64,000 nucleotides of DNA from positions 1 to 64,000 of the forward strand of contig NZ_QPJQ01000011.1 of NCBI RefSeq assembly GCF_003337275.1, given 5' to 3'. Under the pieces are notes generated by a model that saw only the letters and a list, made by a program, of their open reading frames with translations, did not search any database and was not told where the DNA came from. Position numbers and translations under genes: made by a program. Source of the DNA: Marinomonas foliarum. GTDB taxonomy: Bacteria; Pseudomonadota; Gammaproteobacteria; Pseudomonadales; Marinomonadaceae. Below are positions 54,082 through 62,794 of the stretch, one piece after another (positions within the stretch are counted from its first letter, which is position 1; each line of letters begins with the position of its first letter).

Positions 54082-55626
54082 TTACTCAAAGACGATCCCT
54101 TGAGCCAACGGCAAATCACCACCGTAGTTCACTGTGTTTGTGGTGCGACGCATGTAGTTTCTCCATGCATCAGAACCAGATTCACGACCGCCGCCCGTTT
54201 CCTTCTCACCACCAAACGCACCACCAATTTCAGCGCCAGACGTACCGATATTAACGTTGGCGATACCACAGTCAGAACCCGCTGGTGACATAAACATTTC
54301 TGCTTCACGCATGCTTTCTGTAAACACTGCGGAAGATAGGCCTTGTGGCACTTCATTTTGGATTTCAATCGCTTCGTCAAACGTCTTGTAAGTCAAAACA
54401 TACATGATAGGCGCGAAGGTTTCTTCATGTACGATTGGCGCATCGTGAGCAATACGAACAATCGCTGGACGCACATAGAAACCACCAGCAGGAACACCTT
54501 CAGTGACACGTTCGCCACCGAAGACAACTTCGCCGCCTTGTTTCTTAGCGGTTTCTAGGGCCGCTTGCATGCGGTTGAAGCTGCCTTCATCAATTAACGG
54601 CCCGACCAGATTACCCTCAACGATTGGGCTACCGACGCGAAGCGAACCGTACGATTTCGCCAAACGCTCAACCAAGCCATCAACGATAGATTCATGGGTA
54701 ATCAAACGACGTAATGTTGTACAACGCTGACCAGCTGTGCCCGCTGCAGAGAAAACAATCGCACGTAGGGCAAGATCCAAATCCGCGGAATCAGACACTA
54801 TCATGGCGTTATTACCACCTAGCTCTAACAAAGAACGACCTAAACGACCCGCGACTGTTTTCGCCACAGCTCGACCCATCGCAGTTGATCCTGTTGCAGA
54901 CACCAATGGGAATATCTCGTTCGCAGCAATCGCTTCACCAAGATCACGATCACCAATCATTACAGACACTGCCGCTTTCGGGATATCCGGCATATCGGCA
55001 ATGACGTTTTGTGCGATTTGGTACATAGCCAAGGCACACAAGGGCGCTTTTTCAGAAGGCTTTAGTAGGATTGGATCACCACACACCAGACCCAGCATGG
55101 CATTCCACGCCCAAACGGCCATAGGGAAATTAAACGCAGTAATAACGGCAACAGGGCCAAGTGGCTGCCACTGCTCCATCATACGGTGACCAGGACGTTC
55201 AGACACAATAGACAAACCATGCAACATACGTGATTGACCGACCGCGAAATCACACACGTCGATCCATTCTTGCACTTCACCCAAGGCTTCAGGGACGATT
55301 TTTCCGGCTTCCAAAGAGATCACTTGTGCTAACTCATGTTTGTACTTACGCGCTTCGTCTCCAATTCGACGAACCAATTCACCGCGACGTGGCGCAGGAA
55401 TGGTACGCAATACTTTAAAGGCGTCTTTTAGTTCAGCATTTACTTTATCTAACTGTGCTGGTGTTGCGTTGTTAAAGGTAGACAATGCTTTGCCATCAAT
55501 TGGACTGTGAGCTGAAAAAGTGCTGCCTTCACCCAAAGCAAGCGTATTACCTGTTAATACGCTGTAAAAAGTGTCCCCTTGTTTTAACGTATTTACACCC
55601 AGTGTTTCTAAGCAAGTAAGTGACAT
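54082..55626 (-). CDS. amaB: Delta1-piperideine-6-carboxylate / 2-aminoadipate semialdehyde dehydrogenase (ALDH7)
   Basis: A 514-residue NAD-dependent aldehyde dehydrogenase of the ALDH7 (antiquitin) group: Asn166 in FNFP, general base Glu268 in LLELGGNNAM, nucleophile Cys302 in GTAGQRCTTLRRL, and the group-specific tail NVNIGTSGAEIGGAFGGEK...GGGRESGSDAW. It oxidises 2-aminoadipate 6-semialdehyde (in equilibrium with piperideine-6-carboxylate) to 2-aminoadipate in lysine breakdown. AGAGGT ribosome-binding site. First gene of the unit with amaA, divergent from a LysR gene. Confidence 0.92.
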   Translation of the reverse strand: MSLTCLETLGVNTLKQGDTFYSVLTGNTLALGEGSTFSAHSPIDGKALSTFNNATPAQLDKVNAELKDAFKVLRTIPAPRRGELVRRIGDEARKYKHELAQVISLEAGKIVPEALGEVQEWIDVCDFAVGQSRMLHGLSIVSERPGHRMMEQWQPLGPVAVITAFNFPMAVWAWNAMLGLVCGDPILLKPSEKAPLCALAMYQIAQNVIADMPDIPKAAVSVMIGDRDLGEAIAANEIFPLVSATGSTAMGRAVAKTVAGRLGRSLLELGGNNAMIVSDSADLDLALRAIVFSAAGTAGQRCTTLRRLITHESIVDGLVERLAKSYGSLRVGSPIVEGNLVGPLIDEGSFNRMQAALETAKKQGGEVVFGGERVTEGVPAGGFYVRPAIVRIAHDAPIVHEETFAPIMYVLTYKTFDEAIEIQNEVPQGLSSAVFTESMREAEMFMSPAGSDCGIANVNIGTSGAEIGGAFGGEKETGGGRESGSDAWRNYMRRTTNTVNYGGDLPLAQGIVFE

Positions 55627-55732
55627 ATAAACCTCTAAAATTTATGTATGTATTAATTTCTAACTATCAACACCATAACCAGCCAAATCATAAATAAGAA
55701 ATACCGTTTTCCTGCCAGTGGTCTAGTTTTTT

Positions 55733-55759
55733 CCTATAGCATGAGAATTGCTCTATAGG
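55733..55759. promoter_or_regulatory. Dyad operator between amaB and its divergent LysR gene
   Basis: CCTATAG (55733-55739), 13 bases, CTATAGG (55753-55759): perfect 7-bp arms in the 178-bp gap. The size and place fit a LysR-type operator that could control both directions; it lies 46 bp upstream of the LysR start. Confidence 0.6.
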
Positions 55760-55804
55760 TATATTGATAGAGAACTCAAAGGCCATTCACAAAAGAGCAT
55801 AACG

Positions 55805-56674
55805 ATGGACATCCGATCATTACGTTATTTTATTGCTGTTTACGAAGAGCGCAGCCTAAGTGCCGCTGCTAAGCGTTGTTTTGTGGCACAACCGTCCATA
55901 TCAACCACGGTGTCGCAATTAGAAGATGATCTAGATACAAAACTCTTTGTTCGCCATTCCAAAGGCGTATCACCAACCGACAGCGGCTCACAGCTTTACC
56001 CTCACGCCTGCAAAATGGTCAGTGATCTTAGTGCGATGCGCAGCTTATTTACCGACACACCTGTACCACTCGCTCTCTCTATTTCTTTAACGCCTTTTTT
56101 GTCGGGTGCCTTAATCAGTCAGGTTATTAAAACCATGCTCGATGAAGTCCATGGACTGACGTTAAAGTTAGTCGATGAATCAGAAAGTGCGGACCTGCGC
56201 TTTACTTGTCAGCGCTACACTAACGAAGAAGATGTGTTTTATCCCCTTTGGGAAGATGACTATGTAATCGCCATGCCACTGGATCATTGGTTAGCGGATT
56301 TCCCTTCGTTATCCATTAAACAAATAGACAAACAACCGTTCATATCTCGCACACCATGTGACATTTTGGAATCTTGGAACTACTTGATGCAAAAACAGGA
56401 GCTCACTACCGATGTTCGTGCTCAAGTAAAAACGGAAGAATATGCGTTGGACCTAGTGGCTGCAGGTTTAGGAATTTCGCTAATCCCCGAGCATTCATCA
56501 CGGGGGCGTAGCGACCTGTGTTTACGACCATTAAACGACGTAAAATTAAAACGCGTGGTAGGCTTAGCTCATAAAAAAGAGCGTAGTTTTCCAGCTCATC
56601 TTATCAACACAATTTTGGCGGCAAAACAGCAATTGTTAGTAAACAAGAGCGCGCCAGAAAATCGTCTCGCATAA
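55805..56674 (+). CDS. LysR-family regulator divergent from amaB
   Basis: A 289-residue LysR-type factor from ATG 55805 (MDIRSLRYFIAVYEERSLSAAAKRCFVAQPSIS), with the HTH in residues 1-60 and the effector domain to the end. The frame is open 19 codons further up through the operator dyad, but those residues are not LysR-like. Placed between divergent amaB and the downstream DUF1338 gene, it is the natural regulator of both. Inducer unknown; 2-aminoadipate, pipecolate or 2-oxoadipate would fit. Confidence 0.9.
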   Translation: MDIRSLRYFIAVYEERSLSAAAKRCFVAQPSISTTVSQLEDDLDTKLFVRHSKGVSPTDSGSQLYPHACKMVSDLSAMRSLFTDTPVPLALSISLTPFLSGALISQVIKTMLDEVHGLTLKLVDESESADLRFTCQRYTNEEDVFYPLWEDDYVIAMPLDHWLADFPSLSIKQIDKQPFISRTPCDILESWNYLMQKQELTTDVRAQVKTEEYALDLVAAGLGISLIPEHSSRGRSDLCLRPLNDVKLKRVVGLAHKKERSFPAHLINTILAAKQQLLVNKSAPENRLA

Positions 56675-56791
56675 CTTTTATGCATAACAAGGTGCATTTT
56701 TACCTTTTGCATTTCTTGTAAGTCGTGGATTAGAGTAAGTCTTATTCGATATATATTACCTCTTTCCAAACTCACAATTCAGGAGCATTCC

Positions 56792-57595
56792 ATGAAGCCC
56801 GCCGATTTCTTCGCATCCTTATGGGATCATTACACAGACGTCACGCCCCAAGCGCAGCGCATTCAACAACTGTTCCAAAGCTACGGTGAAAACGTCCTTA
56901 ACGACCACGTTGCTTTTCGTACGTTCAATAATTCACCTGTGTCATTAGAGAAGTTAGAGCCTCAACTGGAAGCCCTAGGCTATGTTGCCTATGGTGCTTT
57001 TACTTTCGAGAATAAACACTTAAAAGCCCGCTGTTATAAGCACAGAGCCGATGCGGATTCTCCGAAAGTGTTCCTATCTGAGTTACTGGTTGAAGAGCTT
57101 CCTGCAGAATGCCAAGACATCATTGCTAAATTTATCGCACAAATTCCGAGTGATGCAGTGCAATCCCCGGCTATTTTTTGGGCTGGAAAGCTATGGGATA
57201 CACCAACAGAAGCCGAATATCTCACGCTAGCGGAGCACAGTGAATACGCTGCATGGTTATCGACCATGGGATTACAAGCTAACCATTTCACTGTCAGCAT
57301 TAATCACTTGCAGAAATTCCCTACGATTGAAGATGTAAATACTCTATTGTTAAACGAAGGTTACGCATTAAACCAAGTGGGTGGCTTAGTAAAAGGCACA
57401 CCTGATTCCTTCTTGGAGCAATCTTCCACCATGGCCGACAAAGTCGAATACACCTTTACTGATGGCCAACAGAAAACCATCCCTAGCTGCTTTTATGAGT
57501 TCGCTCGTCGTCACACCATGCCAAACGGCGTGCTGTTTGATAGCTTTATCGAAGGCAACGCAGACAAAATCTTTGACTCAACCAGCACCAAGTAA
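56792..57595 (+). CDS. Short DUF1338 protein, HglS-type 2-oxoadipate dioxygenase/decarboxylase
   Basis: A 267-residue DUF1338 protein. The family's VOC-type fold binds one metal through two His and a Glu; likely ligands are His39 (NDHVAFRTFN), His165 (LQANHFTVSI) and Glu237 (SCFYEFARRH). The P. putida relative HglS (about 460 residues) turns 2-oxoadipate into D-2-hydroxyglutarate in lysine breakdown. This version is far shorter but keeps the ligand set. 117 bp behind the LysR gene and near amaB/amaA, so the same reaction is the best guess; the aminotransferase making 2-oxoadipate is not in the window. Confidence 0.82.
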   Translation: MKPADFFASLWDHYTDVTPQAQRIQQLFQSYGENVLNDHVAFRTFNNSPVSLEKLEPQLEALGYVAYGAFTFENKHLKARCYKHRADADSPKVFLSELLVEELPAECQDIIAKFIAQIPSDAVQSPAIFWAGKLWDTPTEAEYLTLAEHSEYAAWLSTMGLQANHFTVSINHLQKFPTIEDVNTLLLNEGYALNQVGGLVKGTPDSFLEQSSTMADKVEYTFTDGQQKTIPSCFYEFARRHTMPNGVLFDSFIEGNADKIFDSTSTK

Positions 57596-57619
57596 CGGAC
57601 TGAAAAAAACTCATCACAT

Positions 57620-57645
57620 AACGAGCCCCAGTGGCTCGTTTTTGC
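57620..57645 (+). terminator. Terminator of the DUF1338 gene
   Basis: AACGAGCC (57620-57627), loop ccagt, GGCTCGTT (57633-57640), with T5 at 57639-57643. Confidence 0.88.
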
Positions 57646-57792
57646 GTTTTAAACCTTGTAGCATCATATCTTTGTCATCTTTGTGTGATAAAAACCTTTA
57701 TGTAATGTGACAAGCAAAAGTAGTTCTTGAGAGCCTGTACCGATCCATCAGGCCGTGTATAATGCTCGCAGTTTAAATATGAGCCTACTATT

Positions 57793-58212
57793 ATGATTAA
57801 CCAACTTATCGAATTTTCTATGAACCACTGGGAAATGGTCGCAGTCTTTTTTGCGATTCTTGCCACTTTACTTTTTGTTGAAAGCAAAGGCGGCGCTCAG
57901 GGGCTAACACCTTCTGCTGCAACGAACCTAATGAACAATGAAGATGCTGTCATTGTTGACATTCGTCCGGCTAAAGAATTCAGCACAGGCTATATCACTG
58001 GCGCAATGAATATTCCAGCTACTAAGATGAAAGAGAACCTAAGCCGTCTTGAGAAACACAAAGATGCCCCCATCATCATAGTTTGCAAATCTGGTGTAAC
58101 GTCCGGCGCAAGCGCAAAAGACCTTAAAAAATCAGGCTTTAGCAAAGTATATAAACTTCAAGGTGGCATTGCAGAATGGCAATCATCTAACCTGCCACTG
58201 GTTAAAGGGTAA
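57793..58212 (+). CDS. yibN: Membrane-anchored rhodanese-like protein YibN
   Basis: A 139-residue protein with one N-terminal membrane helix (about 14-30) and a rhodanese domain (about 38-135) with active-site Cys98 in VCKSGVTSG. YibN-type proteins sit beside grxC and secB in many gammaproteobacteria and are tied to envelope biogenesis and membrane protein insertion; a sulfurtransferase reaction is not proven. 11 bp upstream of grxC. Confidence 0.94.
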   Translation: MINQLIEFSMNHWEMVAVFFAILATLLFVESKGGAQGLTPSAATNLMNNEDAVIVDIRPAKEFSTGYITGAMNIPATKMKENLSRLEKHKDAPIIIVCKSGVTSGASAKDLKKSGFSKVYKLQGGIAEWQSSNLPLVKG

Positions 58213-58223
58213 GAGTAACTATT

Positions 58224-58475
58224 ATGACCACCGTAACTATCTATTCGAGTGATTACTGCCCGTTTTGCGTTAGAGCAAAACAATTGTTATCAGCAAAGAA
58301 TATTGCTTTTAACGAAATCCGCGTTGACGGAGAGCGTGAATTAAGACAAGAAATGATGGAAAAAAGTGGTCGTCACACCGTCCCACAAATTTGGATTGGT
58401 GAACAACACATTGGTGGATGTGACGATCTGTACGCTCTTGAGCGCGAGCAAAAGTTGGATGCCTTACTTGCATAA
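58224..58475 (+). CDS. grxC: Glutaredoxin 3
   Basis: An 83-residue dithiol glutaredoxin with Cys12-Pro-Phe-Cys15, the cis-Pro in HTVPQIWIG and the glutathione-binding GGCDDLY. Reduces disulfides with glutathione. Second gene of yibN-grxC-secB. Confidence 0.96.
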   Translation: MTTVTIYSSDYCPFCVRAKQLLSAKNIAFNEIRVDGERELRQEMMEKSGRHTVPQIWIGEQHIGGCDDLYALEREQKLDALLA

Positions 58476-58576
58476 AAGTAAGAACGCCAATTATTCGCCT
58501 GCACAGAGTGAATAAACGTACTAACACTAACCATCGCAACACAAAAACATAAAAATCATAGAAAAAGGGAACCAAT

Positions 58577-59062
58577 ATGTCCGATACAGCGGAAACACCA
58601 GAAGCAACAACACAAGAAGCGCAAGCACCACAACTTTCCATGCAACGCGTATTTCTAAAAGACATTTCTTTTGAATCTCCACGCTCACCAATGATTTTCC
58701 AAGAAGAATGGAAACCAGAAGTAGGCTTGGAGTTAAATACTAAAAGCCGCCAAGTAGGCGAAAATGTCTACGAAGTCGTTTTGGAAATCACTGTAACCGT
58801 GAAAAACAGCGGCAACACTGGCTATTTAGTACAAATTCAGCAAGGCGGTTTGTTTGTTATTTCTGGTCTTGATGATCAGCAATTGCACCACGCATTGGGT
58901 GCTTTCTGTCCAGCAACTTTGTTCCCATACGCTCGTGAAAACATCGATGCTATTGTGGTTAAAGGCAGCTTCCCAGCCATCATGCTTGCACCAATTAATT
59001 TCGATGCGCTTTATGTTGAAAGCCTACAAAATCAACAAGCTGAAACTGAAACAACACAATAA
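58577..59062 (+). CDS. secB: Protein-export chaperone SecB
   Basis: A 161-residue tetrameric chaperone that keeps preproteins unfolded and passes them to SecA. QRVFLKDISFESPRSPMIF and the C-terminal GSFPAIMLAPINFDALY are diagnostic. 101 bp behind grxC, as in E. coli and Pseudomonas. Confidence 0.97.
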   Translation: MSDTAETPEATTQEAQAPQLSMQRVFLKDISFESPRSPMIFQEEWKPEVGLELNTKSRQVGENVYEVVLEITVTVKNSGNTGYLVQIQQGGLFVISGLDDQQLHHALGAFCPATLFPYARENIDAIVVKGSFPAIMLAPINFDALYVESLQNQQAETETTQ

Positions 59063-59096
59063 TCTGTATTGGTTGAAACACACAGTTTAAGGTTAT

Positions 59097-59126
59097 AAAA
59101 AAGGAGGCTATTCGCTTCCTTTTTTT
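59097..59126 (+). terminator. Terminator of secB
   Basis: AAAAAAGGAGGC (59097-59108) pairs with GCTTCCTTTTTT (from 59114) with one G-T pair over a 5-nt loop; the T-tract runs to 59126. Confidence 0.85.
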
Positions 59127-59173
59127 ATTGCATAATAGAAGACATAAATATCCTCCGTAATATGGAAGCTGTG

Positions 59174-59296
59174 ATGAAGAAGAAAAAAAAGCCTTGTCCA
59201 AATTGTCTCAGAGCTCGCTGGTTAATTCTCTATCTCGGTTGCTTTGCTTTGTTTGGCATTCTTGTCGTTAACCAGTTTTTTGAAAAGGGAATGTAA
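59174..59296 (+). CDS. 40-residue CPNC single-span membrane protein
   Basis: Starts ATG 59174 behind GGAAG (59164-59168); an in-frame ATG at 59162 would add four residues. The N-terminus is very basic (MKKKKKP), then CPNCLRARW, one hydrophobic segment (about 15-33, LILYLGCFALFGILVVNQF) and FFEKGM. By the positive-inside rule the CPNC pair is cytoplasmic and could bind metal or act in redox. Its stop (TAA 59294-59296) is one base before the GTG start of the following lipoprotein gene, so translation is probably coupled. I recognise no family. Confidence 0.7.
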   Translation: MKKKKKPCPNCLRARWLILYLGCFALFGILVVNQFFEKGM

Positions 59297-59297
59297 G

Positions 59298-60965
59298 GTG
59301 AGGTTGCTCCTTCTGTGGCTTAGTGTGAGCGTGTTGAGTGGCTGTGCTACCTACCAGCAAGATATTGAAGCAGGCTTAAGTTTGGCCAAAGCTGGCGAAT
59401 GGAAAGAAGCGGAGGAGCAACTAGAAGACGTACTATCCAACAAGCAGGACTCACTACTGTATTACATGGAAATTGGTGCTCTTGCACAAAACCAGGGAAA
59501 TTACGAACGCAGCAATACATTACTAGAAAAAGCAGAGCGATTAAGCGATACCTTCTTTCCTGATAATTTTTCGAATCGCTCCTGGGCTCTGCTCAGCAAC
59601 CCAAGACAAAGCGACTATCGCGGCAGCGGGCTAGAACGCGTTTACATCAGCTATCTTAAATCTTTGAACTACCTAGCTCTGGCTGAGCAAGAAAAAAATA
59701 GCGCTAAAAAGCGCCAACTCAATGATGCAGCCTTAGTAGAAGTACGACGCATTGACATCAAACTTAATGAAATCCGCGCCCAAACCCCAAGTTATCAAGA
59801 CCTTAATACCAAAGAAAACCAAGCCTTTTACATGAAGGCATTAAACTGGTTAGGTGATTTTTACACTGGCGGACGTGACACCGATAAATTCCTCTATCGT
59901 GATGATGCTTGGGCTCGTTACTTAGCTGGGCTGCAATACGAAATCGATGGCGCATTCGATGATGCACGTATCAGCTATGAAAAAGCCGCTAACCTGTATG
60001 AAGACGGTTATGCCATGCAATATGCTTTGCCTAGCACAACCGCAGATCGAGCTTGGCTAGATGCGATTCGTATGATGCAAAAAGGCGGTTTCAGTCAAAG
60101 TGAAGTTCAACAAAAAATAGACACCAAACTGTCTGCAGACATGCAAGAAACCCTCAAGCAATACAGCAAAGGCGACGCAGAATTAGTGGTTTTAGAGCAT
60201 CAAGGCTTTATTCCCGATAAAAGCGAAATGACCCTATTGCTGTACGCAGACCCTCAAGCCTATTCATTGGTACTTGAACCACTTCACGGTGGCGGTAGCC
60301 AAACTGCAAATGACTCATTTCGTTGGTTTACCATGGTGTATGCTGACATTAACCCACTAAACCTAATCGCCAATTACAAAGCAGGAGGAGCATGGGGAAC
60401 TTTTTCAGGTGTCTTTACCAAGCGAGTTATACTTGGTCGGCCTGTTTGGCGGCAACTGCAGGATATCAACGTAGACCGATTGCTCACGGAGCAAACCATT
60501 CGTGTCACAGTCCCCTATTATCAACGCTTTACACTGGATCAGCATCAGCCAACGCTACAAGTAAATACGTCATCCATCGCGCCTTTTAAAAGCGCATTAC
60601 GAATGACATCGCTAGCCGACATAGCCTTTCAAGAGCAACTAGCTCAAGCTCAACGAGATATTTATGAAGGCCTAGTAAGAGAATTACTACGCAGTTGGTT
60701 AGCCTATCATGCGTCATCAAGTGTTCAGGACCAAAATGTCGCTTTGATTTTAAACCTAATTGGCCAAGTCGCCGTGTTTGCCTCATCAGCAGCAGACACA
60801 CGGAATTGGCTCACACTGCCTGCGCAAGTCAGACTAACCCGTGAGCCTCTGCCACCCGGCAACTACAACCCAGAATACAAAGTGGATAAAAATACATTCT
60901 CTCTCGGTGGGGTCAGCTTAGAAGCCAATGAAATTAAACTTTGGAATCTTCGCAACCCCTATTAG
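59298..60965 (+). CDS. COG3014-type TPR lipoprotein
   Basis: A 555-residue lipoprotein from GTG 59298 (read as MRLLLLWL) with AAGGG 8 nt upstream; lipobox LSGC with Cys16. Residues about 20-110 and 205-245 have TPR-like helical repeats (AKAGEWKEAEEQLEDVL, NYERSNTLLEKAERL, FDDARISYEKAANLYEDGY); the C-terminal half is beta-rich. COG3014 proteins have no known function but occur next to LpoB and LPP20 lipoproteins, as here. Confidence 0.82.
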   Translation: MRLLLLWLSVSVLSGCATYQQDIEAGLSLAKAGEWKEAEEQLEDVLSNKQDSLLYYMEIGALAQNQGNYERSNTLLEKAERLSDTFFPDNFSNRSWALLSNPRQSDYRGSGLERVYISYLKSLNYLALAEQEKNSAKKRQLNDAALVEVRRIDIKLNEIRAQTPSYQDLNTKENQAFYMKALNWLGDFYTGGRDTDKFLYRDDAWARYLAGLQYEIDGAFDDARISYEKAANLYEDGYAMQYALPSTTADRAWLDAIRMMQKGGFSQSEVQQKIDTKLSADMQETLKQYSKGDAELVVLEHQGFIPDKSEMTLLLYADPQAYSLVLEPLHGGGSQTANDSFRWFTMVYADINPLNLIANYKAGGAWGTFSGVFTKRVILGRPVWRQLQDINVDRLLTEQTIRVTVPYYQRFTLDQHQPTLQVNTSSIAPFKSALRMTSLADIAFQEQLAQAQRDIYEGLVRELLRSWLAYHASSSVQDQNVALILNLIGQVAVFASSAADTRNWLTLPAQVRLTREPLPPGNYNPEYKVDKNTFSLGGVSLEANEIKLWNLRNPY

Positions 60966-61029
60966 ACTCTATTAAATTGATTATACTAACGGCTTGGCAT
61001 CAGGCTAAAACGGACGTAAGGAAAATATT

Positions 61030-61656
61030 ATGCGCATCGGAACTCTTAAACAGCCGAATCTAATTTCTCTATCATGGAAAGCGCTTATCGCTCTCTCCAT
61101 GACTGTATTACTGACAGCCTGTTCTGGCAGTGTAAAACGTCTTGATACCAATGAAGATGTGATGCTGTCTGACCGCTGGAATGACACAGACTCTCGCCTT
61201 GTCGCGGAAGAAATGATGAACGATATGCTGACATTCCCATGGTTCCGTAACTATAACTTCAGCAATAAAGGCAACCCAACAGTTATTGTTCAAACCATCC
61301 GTAACAAAACCTCTGAACACATTCCTGTTGATACCTTCATCAATGATATCAAACGCAGCTTGTTACGTGCCGGCAAAGTCGATTTTGTTGTATCCGGAGC
61401 TGAACGCGATGAGGTACGCAGCGAACGCGAAGAGCAAGAATTAAACGCAGCACCGGACACTGTCGCCAAGTTCGGTTTAGAACAAGGCGCTGGCTTTGCC
61501 CTATCAGGTACCATTAACTCCATTGTGGACTCTAATGGCGACCAACGTGTAAGCTTCTACCAAGTTGACCTTAAATTGATTGATATGACGACAAACCGAG
61601 AAGTTTGGAATGGTCAGAAGAAAATCAAAAAATTGGCAGACAAAGGCTTTTTCTAA
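61030..61656 (+). CDS. lpoB: LpoB-like outer-membrane lipoprotein
   Basis: A 208-residue lipoprotein with LLTAC lipobox (Cys31) and an LpoB/YcfM domain (about 55-205): SDRWNDTDSRLVAEEMMNDML, NPTVIVQTIRNKTSEHIPVDTF, GFALSGTINSIVD. E. coli LpoB spans the periplasm to activate PBP1b. Here it sits between COG3014 and LPP20 lipoproteins, not near ponB, so the partner may be different. 64 bp after the COG3014 gene, 2 bp before the next. Confidence 0.85.
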   Translation: MRIGTLKQPNLISLSWKALIALSMTVLLTACSGSVKRLDTNEDVMLSDRWNDTDSRLVAEEMMNDMLTFPWFRNYNFSNKGNPTVIVQTIRNKTSEHIPVDTFINDIKRSLLRAGKVDFVVSGAERDEVRSEREEQELNAAPDTVAKFGLEQGAGFALSGTINSIVDSNGDQRVSFYQVDLKLIDMTTNREVWNGQKKIKKLADKGFF

Positions 61657-61658
61657 CT

Positions 61659-62687
61659 ATGAAACTCTCCGCTTTACCAACATCGTATAACTGGATAATG
61701 GTAACGGGTCTATTATTCAGTCTAACTGGCTGTACAGGTTTAATGACCGAGCCCGAGCAAGCACCAGAGACCATACCAGACTGGGTGTTGTCGCCACCTC
61801 GTGATAATACCCATTTATACGGTGTTGGCAGCGCGCCACGTATTGAAAACATTGCTCTCGCTTTTAATCAGGCAGAGCAAAACGGCAATGCTCAAATCGC
61901 CCAGCAGCTGCGAACCCAAGTCAGTCAGATTAATACTCAAGACACGCAAGTTCGATCTGGACAAGGCGGAGAGCAAGTTTCAAAAACACAAACCGCCTAT
62001 ACTCAAGTCACCACATCCCCCATTGAGTTAGAACAAACCAAGAACGAGAAACGCTTTGCAGGTGAAAACTACGTCTATGCCATGCAATCCATTGACCGCA
62101 GACGCATTGTTGCCAAACTCATAATAGCTATCAACGACACAGACTCAACGATTCGCAAAGAAGCCGCATTGTTAAGCAAGGCCGACGACCAATATCCTGC
62201 ACCGCAGGATTGGCAAACCTATATGCAGCTTATTCCGTATTTTGCCCAACGCAAATCCTACGTAGATGAGCTAACAATGTACTCCGTTGAGAATACAAGC
62301 GCCGGTAAAGCCGCCTCGGATATCCAAGCGATAGAAAAGCGGCTTAATCTCGCTCTAAGCCATTATGGATTTGATGTGTCTTCGACAAGACAAGCCGACC
62401 AATTAGCCAGTGCACTCTCGCATTTTGGCCTAACACCCAAAAGCGGCTCGCTTTTCAAACTAAATAGCAAAACCGTGCTACATACGGAAGAACAAGATGG
62501 ACGCTTTTATGCTTTTGAAGACGGAACTCTAGAACTTATCGACCCATCGGGTTCACGCTTGGCATCTTGGACTGTCAGCTCTAGAGGCATCGCGAAAAAT
62601 CAGGGCAAAGCCAAAGAGCAAGCGTCTTACAACTGGTCAAAGCAAGCTGTAGAGGCCATGTTTACTTGGTTAACTCGCTTGGATTAA
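61659..62687 (+). CDS. LPP20-family lipoprotein
   Basis: A 342-residue lipoprotein from ATG 61659 with SLTGC lipobox (Cys25). The N-terminal LPP20 domain shows PDWVLSPPRDNTHLYGVGSAP then an AxxQAEQNGNAQIAQQLRTQV helix, as in LPP20/FlgP-type proteins that form outer-membrane rings. The C-terminal part (about 190-342) has no recognised domain. Starts 2 bp after lpoB, so coupled; last of the lipoprotein cluster. Confidence 0.82.
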   Translation: MKLSALPTSYNWIMVTGLLFSLTGCTGLMTEPEQAPETIPDWVLSPPRDNTHLYGVGSAPRIENIALAFNQAEQNGNAQIAQQLRTQVSQINTQDTQVRSGQGGEQVSKTQTAYTQVTTSPIELEQTKNEKRFAGENYVYAMQSIDRRRIVAKLIIAINDTDSTIRKEAALLSKADDQYPAPQDWQTYMQLIPYFAQRKSYVDELTMYSVENTSAGKAASDIQAIEKRLNLALSHYGFDVSSTRQADQLASALSHFGLTPKSGSLFKLNSKTVLHTEEQDGRFYAFEDGTLELIDPSGSRLASWTVSSRGIAKNQGKAKEQASYNWSKQAVEAMFTWLTRLD

Positions 62688-62794
62688 CGCCTTCCACCGT
62701 CATGAAAGATATACGCTATGTGCTCTAAATTCTGTTAGACTGCGCCGCATTAGCCACTCGCTGTGAGTGGCTGCACGTACCATTAGGAACACCA

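Noticed and set aside
54714-55189. Overlapping plus-strand frames of 96 and 150 codons over amaB
   Set aside because: Both are antisense to a well-conserved dehydrogenase and have no recognisable domain.
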